Source of the DNA: Anaeramoeba flamelloides
Lineage: Eukaryota; Metamonada; Anaeramoebidae
Assembly (NCBI GenBank): GCA_027625915.1
Contig: JANTQA010000020.1
Coordinates: forward strand, 1,736,001 to 1,800,000
Reading direction: 5' to 3'
DNA length: 64,000 nucleotides
The stretch's first letter is position 1. Each line of letters starts with the position of its first letter. Below, one piece after another: positions 56,071 through 64,000 of the stretch. The notes beneath the pieces were generated by a model. The model was given only the letters and a program-made list of their open reading frames with translations, made no database searches and was not told the origin of the DNA. A program made the position numbers and the translations under genes.

Positions 56071-56411
56071 TGTTGGATCACATCTCCTAACAAGAAAAAA
56101 TATAAAAAAAAAGATGAAAATATTATTTTTAACTTTATGACATTTTTTAATTTTACTCTCGATTTTTGAATTTATAAATCAAATAACACAAAATGAATTT
56201 GTATTTGCTAAAAGAATTGTGTTTTTTTTTATTATTATTCCTTAAGGGGTCTGTTGTTAATTCCTCTTATTTGCAAAAAGAAGAGTTTGTTTGAAGATTT
56301 GAAACTTTTAAATTTCTTGTTTTGAAAAAAATAAAAATATTTTTAAAATCAAAAGCTATGGTAGTCTAATTTTATTAACTCATAAGGATTTATAATTTAA
56401 CATCACCAAGT

Positions 56412-56466
56412 AAAGAAAAAGAAAAAGAAAAAGAAAAAGAAAAAGAAAAAGAAAAAGAAAAAGAAA
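56412..56466. repeat. (GAAAAA)n microsatellite
   Basis: About nine near-perfect 6 bp units lie about 200 bp downstream of the SPT6 stop. Confidence 0.95.
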
Positions 56467-56670
56467 GAAAAAATTAAAATCAATGTTTTCCAAACTTTAT
56501 TGTTATCAATTTTTAAAAGAATTAATTTTGACTTTTTTCGTAATATAATCAATTTAACCAATAAAACAAGAAAGGAAAAAAGATTAAATTAAAAAAATGA
56601 TTTGATGAAAAAAAAGAGAAAAAATGAGAGGAAAAAAAGAATAAAGAGAAAAAAAAGAAAAAATTAAAAA

Positions 56671-56805
56671 TTAATTTTGTTGATTTTGTTGAGAGGAATT
56701 TGGTTGTATTGGGAAAATTCTATTATCATAATTTTGATTTTGAATAAATTGATTTCTGTTATATAACATGTTTGGTAAAGGAGGTTGTTGTTGAGGTTGT
56801 TGTTG

Positions 56806-56847
<42 letters not shown>

Positions 56848-59800
56848 TGTCATTCCTTGGTTCCAATTCTGGCGTGGATATTGAATATCATTTGTTGAAG
56901 GCTGATTAGTTGAAGACAAATTCATATTCATACCGATATTCATATTCATGAATTGTGAAGATTGTTGCTGCTGCTGCTGCTGCTGTTGTTGTTGTTGTTG
57001 TTGTGGCTGCTGTTGTAATGAATGTATCTGTTGTTGGGATTGCTGTTGCTGCATTTGAGGCAGAATTGATGTATTATTTAACATTTGCAAATTCATTGTA
57101 TTTCGATTTCTTGGTTGTATATCTCGTTGTTGATCTAAATCCATATTTCTATTTCTATTTCGATCATTATCATAATTCATTTGCCTTTCCCTTTCCCTTT
57201 CTCTTTCTCTATTCCTTTCTCGCTCTCGCTCTCGATCGTGATCGCGATCCCTGTCCCTATCTCTGTGTCTATCTCTCTGTCTCTCCCTGTGTCTATCTCT
57301 TTCCCTCTCTCTGTTTCTGTCTCTGTTTCTGCCCCTGTCTCTATCGTGCTCTCTTTCTCTTTCTCTTTCGAAATGGTATTTGCTTGAAGAGCGATTTTTT
57401 TCATGCTCGTGCTCCCTTGACGATTGCTTAGGATTTGAATTTTTTTGATCAATGCTTTTTTCTTTTTGCCTTTCCAAATATTTTTTTTTCCTGTTTTTCA
57501 TATAATTAGCAAATTCCTTTTTAAAATGGAAAATCATTTTTTCAATGTCCGTGAAATGCTTGCCCCATAGTTTAAACCCGTCCGGTGTTAAAGACACATA
57601 GACATATTTCATTTCTTTAAAGGGGTAATAGCACAATTCAAACTTGCCAAGATGCTTTTTGCTAATAATACAATAATAGGGTATCCTTGATGGGTTTTTT
57701 TCCTTTTCCTTTAATAGATACTCCTTGATTTCATTTCGGGTTTGATCTTTGAAAATTCGACTTTCAAACATGTCCTTCGCAAAGGCAGCCTTGGGCTCGA
57801 TATAGCCGGCCTCAATTTCGTCCAAGTCTTCAAAGGTTTGATCTCGGATTTTTAAAACCTTGCCAATATAAATTTGGCTTGATTTGTCATCTTCGATGAT
57901 TCCCTCATGGATAATGATCTTGTCGTTAAATTTCCAGGAAACCGATAAATGATTGGTTCCTTTGGAACTGGGCCTAAATATCAATTCCCCCTGTTCTTTA
58001 TCTTTTAAAAACTCAAGAGATTGTGGGTAGCTAATATTTTGAAAATGCGGATGCTCAATGACTCTTTTCAAATAAAATTTTTTTTTTTTCTTGGGCTTGA
58101 TCAATTTTTTTTTGTATTCAAATTCTGCGTTTTCATCGTAATACTCGTCCTTGTAGGGGATAATTGGCTCGATATTTAAATAATCATCGTCCTCGTTTTT
58201 ATAATGGTAATGCAAAGATGTATTCTTATGATTACGGTTATGGCTGCTATTATTATTATTATTATTATTATTGGTATTATTATTGGTATTATTGGAAAAA
58301 TATTTTCCCAAATGGCTATTTTTGGCTGTTAATTCAATTCTGAATCGTTCCGGCTCAATCGCCAAAATTTTACAAATCAGGGTGGAGCCGATTGTTACAA
58401 TATCATATTTACGCGTCAGGAATTTTTCCTCACTGTTTAATGAAGAATTAACATCGCCGTCATCGTCTTCGTCTTCATCATCTTCATCATCTTCGCCGTC
58501 ATTATAGCGATCATATTTATGATCGCGGCTACGGTGGCGAGGGCGGCGATCACGCCTATTGCCCTTCCCATCGTGCTCGCCCTCTTCATCATCCACTGGC
58601 TTTTTAATTAACACTGTGCCTTCGTTTTGGTATATATCGTTATAATCGATATGTTCGTCTGATAAATTTTTCATTGAAATGAACCCAACCAAGCCATTTT
58701 CCAATCTTACCAAGATGCGATCTTCCTGGATTCTGAAAACATTTACGTTGATGATTTGGCCCTTTTGCAGGGTCTCCTTTGTTTCTCCTGTCAGCATTGC
58801 AAACAGTTCCGTATGGCTCGGGTCTCTGTAATGCGGCCTTGGGTCATAAAATGGCTGAAACAGTTCTCTTTTGATCTTTCTAAGCGTATCTCTAATCATC
58901 CTTTTTTTGCTTTTTTTTAATTCCATTATTTCCGCTCTATTTTCCTTTTGCTGTTGCTCATCCATATTGAGCAATTCATTTTGCCTCAGGTTCATCAAAA
59001 TGATTTGGTCTGCAAATGAATCCAAATTAACTAGATCGATCAAATTTGCCTTTTTCAAAAGTGTGTTAATTTTTTGTTGAATTCTGGGCACACTAAATTT
59101 AATATTTCCTGTCGATTCCTTTTCAAAATTGATAAATCGATTCGAACTCTCCTTTTGTAATGCCTCTTCTACCATTTGGAATGCCAAATAATAGCTCTCG
59201 ACGTGGATTCTTGTTTGATCAAATAACACCGGCGAATTTTTGAAATTGATAAACCCGATGCAATTCGTGTAAACGCAGTTATCAAAAATTTCAGAATTTT
59301 TCAATCGCTCCCTCGTATTTGTTTCGGAGGAATATGCCTCCATCAATTCCTGTGCCTTTCGGGGCCCCAACCCAGAAACGAATTGCAAAATTGGTGATTT
59401 TTCCGGATGCAAATATAGGTCTTGTATATCGACCCCAACGTGGTTCACAACAGTAACCAGTGTCCTTTCCAATGCAACCACCAATTTTCTTTCCGGTATT
59501 TGATCCTGCAGCGGGTGCAATTTCAGATATTTCAAATCAGAGTTTTTCTTTTTACAAAGACGACAAATCTCAATTAATGGATCTTGAATTCTTCGGCCAA
59601 CCGAAACAGCAAATTTAATATCAAAAGAAGAATTTGGGAATTCCTCTTGTGCCAATTTTGTTTTCATATACACTTCTGCTACATCGGTACTGACAAATGT
59701 AATATGGATAGATTCCTCATCTTCACGTCGCCTTTTATTATTATTATCATCATCATCATCATCATCATCATCATTATTGCCACCATCCTCATCATCATCA

Positions 59801-62471
59801 TCCATTCGATTTACAATGGATGATACAATATCATAAATTTTTCTACTCTGTAAAGAATTCCCCCCAATTGCGATAACATCTGGGCTTTGTTGTCGAATAA
59901 ATCGATCCAAATTCCTTAAATCGTTTTTTTCCTTTTCATCAATTTTTTTATCTGGCCGATTAAATTTTAAATAATTTAATAACAAGATCTCACCTAACTT
60001 AAAATCCTTATTAACAATTAAACAAATAATTGAGTGGGTTCGATCTAACCAACCGCAAACCATTACCTTTGGTAACATTTCATTTGAATTTTTAAATTTA
60101 TTTTTATTAAAAGAATAATCAAAATTTGGTGGTCTATATTGTCCTGCTCTTGACATTTTATCTAAATTTAAAGCTGCCTTTTCAGCTATTAGATCTTGGG
60201 CTTCGTTTAATAATTTGGCTTTAATTTCTTTTTCAAATTGTGGGAATAAATAATTATTTAGGACATTATATAATATAATACTTTTATGTTGATTCCATTG
60301 TTTAATGTTTTCATTATCATTATTATCATCGTTGTCGTTGTCGTTGTCGTTGTCGTCCTCATCCTTTTGATTATTATTATTACTATTATTTAAAAAGAGT
60401 TCTTCTAATTGTTTTAAAATGATATCATATTGAAAATTTTCTTTTTCACTGATTAATCTTTTCATTTCTTTTTCATCCTTTTTGGATTTTAAATTAGCGG
60501 AACCAAAGAATTGTGAAAATTCGTAATCATATTTTTCTAAAATTTCTTTTTCATTCATATCATTTTCATCTTCTAATTCTATTTCATCAATATCTTTTTT
60601 CTCTTTTTCTTTATCTTCATCTTTTTCTTTTCCTTCATCAATTGTTAAATTATTTTCATCTTCTTCTATTTGTATTTTTTCATCGTTATCTTTTTCCTTC
60701 TCCTTCTCCTTTTCCTTTTCCGTTTCTTTTTCCTTTTCCTTTTCCTTTTCTTTTTCTTTTTCCTTTTTCCTTTCCTTTTCCTTTCTTTTTTCTTTTTCCT
60801 CTTTTTCTTTGTTCTTAAATTCTTCAAATGGAATTTCAATAGAGGAATATAATAAACCTTCTCTTTCAGCCTTTTCGATCAATAAATATTGCTCATCTTT
60901 AAAAGCTTCAATTGGTTTCTTTTTAATATATTTAATACCAAAATAGGGATGGGAGGTATCGATTTCAGCTTCGCCCTTTGAGGTGGGCCAAGTATTTAAT
61001 CTGGCATGTTGTAAAAAAACATCTCTTATTGCTGAACGGATATAAGGATCTGAAGCAATTTGTTGCTCAAGCACAAACCTAGCCGCCTTTAATACCGAAT
61101 GCCCCGAAGGGAAAAATTTGGATTGATATTGATTTGCAAATTCGAGTGGATTTTCCTTTGGGTTGGAAGCTAAATGAATCTGCTTATTATTCATTAGATT
61201 TTCGCCTAATTGCTTTGGCAAAATACCAAAGTGATTTAAAAATTCATCAAGTAATTTTATTGATCTTCGGTAATATTGCCTTTTAAAACTTATAAAGGGA
61301 ATATCCTTTAAAAAAACCTTATAATAAATAAATAAATCATCCATTTCCTCTTCAGATTGGCTTTCATTAATTAACTGAATAATATCATGCACCTTTGATT
61401 CTTGGCTTGTTGAGCTGCTATTGTCATTATGAATTAGTTTGCTTGATCGTAATTTATTTTCACAAAGATACCTTAAGACCTTTTTCCTCATATAAAAATG
61501 ATCAAATTTTAGTGACCATTGATAAATTGTCCATAAATCAGAATCCTTTAAGACATCAGAATAAAAATCAGATCGATAGTTCCTGATAAATGGCACTTCA
61601 AATTTGTCTCTTCTTAAAAAGCTTATGATAGTGGCAATTGTTGGAACATACTTTTCCATATCATTTTCAGGAAATGCCTGGAAGCAAATCCATTCGGCTT
61701 CTTCTAAAAATTCTTCGTCAGTGTAATTTCGTTCTTCAAAAGATTGGATTTCTAAACCTTTCAAAATAATTTTATAAAATGAAAAATCATCTCTTTGGAG
61801 TAAAAATCTTTCTGGTATATCGATTTTTTTGATTAATGTATCCTTTTTTGTTAAAAATCTTTCTTCAAGTTCTGTTGGCTCAAATGTTTTTTGATATAAT
61901 TTTAATAATTTTAATTCATCTTTTTCAAGTAATAATCTTAATTTTTCATTTTCCTCTTTGACTAATGTTTTGCTTTTTAGATCTTTCATTAATTTTTCTC
62001 TTGTTTTATATTTTAGATCCGAATTTAAAAAGGCATTTTCTTCTTTACTGAGCTTTGGATCATAATATTTTTCTCCCATTTCTTGATCCATTTCTTTATT
62101 CATTTCCTCTTCTCTTTCTCTTTCTTTCACCCTATCTAGTCCCTCGTCTGAGTAGACACCACCATCCTCTCTATTTTGTTCTGTTTCGTTATCATAATAT
62201 GCTTCTTCTTCTCTTAGTTTCTTTCGGAGCTCTTCATTGTCAGATGAAAAATCACTATCGGAATCAAATGCACCAAAGATACTAATAATTTCTTTTCTTT
62301 GATAATCTGAAATTTTCGTTAAAAATGAATTTATTTCTGAATTTTCTTGTCCACCTAATGTAATTTTATCATTCTCTAAACTTGATAAATTGCTGTTACC
62401 TTTCTGGGTTTTGTTACCAATTGTTTTTCTTTTTTGAGTCAAGTTTGTTGTTTTATTTGGATTGGATGAAT
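56671..62471 (-). CDS. SPT6: Transcription elongation factor SPT6 (main exon)
   Basis: SPT6 is a histone chaperone that travels with RNA polymerase II. This exon encodes over 1,930 residues (human 1,726). Counting from the TTG codon at 62442: an acidic N-terminus with CK2-like DSDSDFSSDNEE; helical core from about 170; a Lys/Glu-only insertion near 545-600; a YqgF-like domain (about 788-960); helix-hairpin-helix VSGLGPRKAQELM (about 1015); S1 domain (about 1222-1280); and the tandem SH2 (about 1455-1650; ELIFRPSSKGTNHLSVSW). The C-terminal 270 residues are Arg-Glu/Arg-Asp repeats and long Gln tracts, unlike usual SPT6 tails. The frame is open up to an acceptor TTGTAG (exon from 62471), but no ATG lies in it, so a short upstream exon is needed. 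ATGAGCTATTATTTTA at 62769-62754 before GTTTAA is a phase-compatible candidate, unproven. Confidence 0.95.
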
Positions 62472-62579
62472 CTACAACAAAAGACGAAAACTCGTCTATT
62501 ATTTAAAGGGTTTTTTTTTGTTTTTGTATGGATAATTAAAAAAAATAGAAAAAGTTTATTTTAGTTTTTGTTGATTATT

Positions 62580-62652
62580 TTTATTTTTTTTGTATTTTTT
62601 TTTTTTTGTATTTTTTTTTTTTTGTATTTTTTTTTTTTGTATTTTTTTTTTT
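62580..62652. repeat. T-rich minisatellite, about 16 bp unit
   Basis: Four units of a T run followed by GTA lie between the SPT6 main exon and its presumed first exon, probably inside intron 1. Such a T-rich (plus strand) array is prone to length change. Confidence 0.85.
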
Positions 62653-62769
62653 ATTAAAAGAATTCATTAAAATTGATATTATTTATGAAAACTCTTCTCA
62701 TTGGCATATTTAAAGATACTGAATTTGGGTTTTTTTGATAGTTTATATTAAACTAAAATAATAGCTCAT

Positions 62770-64000
62770 TTTTAATTCAAAATGAAATATAACTGAATTT
62801 TTATTTTGAACACTGACTAACTTATTTCCTTCGTGTTATTTAAAAATATTTTAACAAAAAAATTAAAAACTTATGATCAATCAAAAGAGTTTTTGAAAGC
62901 ACCAACAAATTGGAAATTTGCCACATTGTTATTTTAAATCATTTAAAAAAGAAAAGGTTTCTAACCAGTGCCATTTTCAAAAAGTGTGGCATAAAATTTT
63001 CAAAAGTATATGAAAAACAGTTTAAAAAACTTCAATAGAATTAAATTTTCGTGACTTTATTAAAAAGTTTTTTGGTACAAATTTTTTAAAACAACTTAAA
63101 GCAAAACTTTTGTAAAATTTTTTTCTATTCTTTAATTGATCTTACTTTTCTTTTTTGCTGAATGTTTTTCGAATTAAAAAGCAAGTTTCATTTTTTTTTA
63201 CTATTTCGCTTTTTTTTTTTGTTACACTTTTTTTTTGACAATAGTCATACAAAAATAAAAATCTCATTATTTCATAAATCCGAGAAAGATTCGTAAAGAT
63301 CTTAAAAATATATACTCTTTATAAAGATTGTGATTGGATTTTTATTAATCTTGAAGATTTCAAAATCTTTTTTAGTTTTCAATTTTAAATAAAATCAATT
63401 GTTAATGTCAAAAATTGTTTTTTTTTAGTATTTGAAGATTAGTTTCTGTATCACTACAAAAGGTATTTGAAGATCTTTCAAATAATTTTTGTTTAATGGA
63501 CTAGTAAACTAAGAAAAAATCACTCTAGTAAATTGAATAACAAATTCAAAAAATTATATTACCGTATCTTGAAATTAAAATACAGAGTAAAAATCTGATT
63601 TCTAGAATACCTGACTTACTTTAAATGTTAGTTTCAGGAATGAATTATTGTTTTTAAAAGTTTAATCCATTTTTTTCTCATTTTGAAAAAATGAAAAAAT
63701 CAACATATTTCAAAATTTTTCAAAAAAATTTATTTTTCTTTAATTTGAAGAATAAAAAGTTCTTATTTTCTTGTGAGAATGTATGCAAAAATATTCTTTA
63801 AAAATAAAACCACTAAGTTTTGAAATAGCCCAGTATAAAAAATCTACTTCCTTTCAAACCAAATTACAATGATTATTTTAAAACTTTAAAAAAATATAAT
63901 TTCTTTATTCGGATACAATTCAAACTCATTTTTCTTTTTGTTTTAACAAAAAATCTGAGAAAAAAACAATCAAACCATTAAATTGAATTTTCTTACACAA
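62770..64000. other. SPT6 upstream region
   Basis: AT-rich sequence with long T runs. I see no gene or repeat partner in this window. The SPT6 promoter presumably lies here. Confidence 0.45.

Larger units (their letters stand above)
51308..56670. other. 5.4 kb intergenic region, RRP6-like to SPT6
   Basis: No gene is visible. It contains a small TIR element (52,244-52,478), repeat R4 (about 53,480-54,040), poly-A and poly-T runs, a palindrome chain R5 (about 55,500-56,070) and a GAAAAA microsatellite just beyond the SPT6 3' end. Confidence 0.6.

Noticed and set aside
56955-57431. Plus-strand frames of Val/Ala and Phe/Leu/Ser repeats opposite the SPT6 tail
   Set aside because: They are complements of Gln and Arg-Glu repeat codons, not genes.
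1-64000. CRISPR arrays, prokaryotic operons, rRNA genes, spliceosomal snRNAs
   Set aside because: I looked for regularly spaced direct repeats, Shine-Dalgarno-led gene strings and conserved rRNA or U6 motifs and saw none. The direct repeats found are few, diverged and irregularly spaced.

Overview
This is a very AT-rich (roughly three quarters A+T or more) nuclear segment of a protist that uses the standard genetic code. The genes are sparse, some carry multi-kilobase introns, and the non-coding DNA is packed with decayed repeats. The proteins are full of Asn, Gln, Lys-Glu and Arg-Glu low-complexity runs. The style recalls Dictyostelium or an anaeramoebid-like protist. I cannot fix the species from sequence alone; an Anaeramoeba-type lineage is an inference from style, not from a marker gene.

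Layout. From 1 to 2.9 kb there is a terminal-inverted-repeat (TIR) element and tandem LINE 3' ends. eIF2A lies at 2,957-9,155 (-) in three exons with a 4.1 kb repeat-filled intron. Omega-amidase NIT2 lies at 10,338-17,823 (+) in two exons around a 6.6 kb intron built from at least seven repeats. Repeats fill 18-22.4 kb. A decayed tRNA-Tyr copy (22,394-22,478) sits beside an intact intron-containing tRNA-Tyr(GUA) (22,593-22,678). A membrane-tethered bZIP factor lies at 23,346-24,731 (+). Mixed LINE tails and a long foldback element occupy 24.9-28.9 kb. A RING-less TRIM-like gene lies at 29,214-34,595 (+); its 3.7 kb intron holds a perfect 110 bp inverted repeat. RER1 lies at 37,124-39,485 (-) in three exons. 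A RING-H2 protein lies at 43,104-44,028 (+). A reverse-transcriptase fossil covers about 44.4-45.3 kb. An RRP6/EXOSC10-like gene lies at 47,639-51,307 (-). SPT6 lies at 56,671-62,471 (-), with its first exon uncertain.

Function. The genes are mostly housekeeping: translation (eIF2A, tRNA-Tyr), transcription and RNA metabolism (SPT6, RRP6-like), the secretory pathway and possibly ER stress (RER1, tethered bZIP), ubiquitin/scaffold (RING-H2, TRIM-like) and metabolite repair (NIT2). There is no operon logic. No prokaryotic, viral-defence or CRISPR module is visible.

The most interesting points are these. The RRP6-like protein has lost the four acidic catalytic residues of its DEDD-Y exonuclease. 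The ATF6-like bZIP has a transmembrane helix and a site-1-protease-like RHLF. RER1 has a long tail ending in a dilysine KKLD. The TRIM-like protein has paired CxxC motifs inside its SPRY-like domain. A perfect hairpin lies inside a transcribed intron. Several dispersed repeat families recur within this single 64 kb window.
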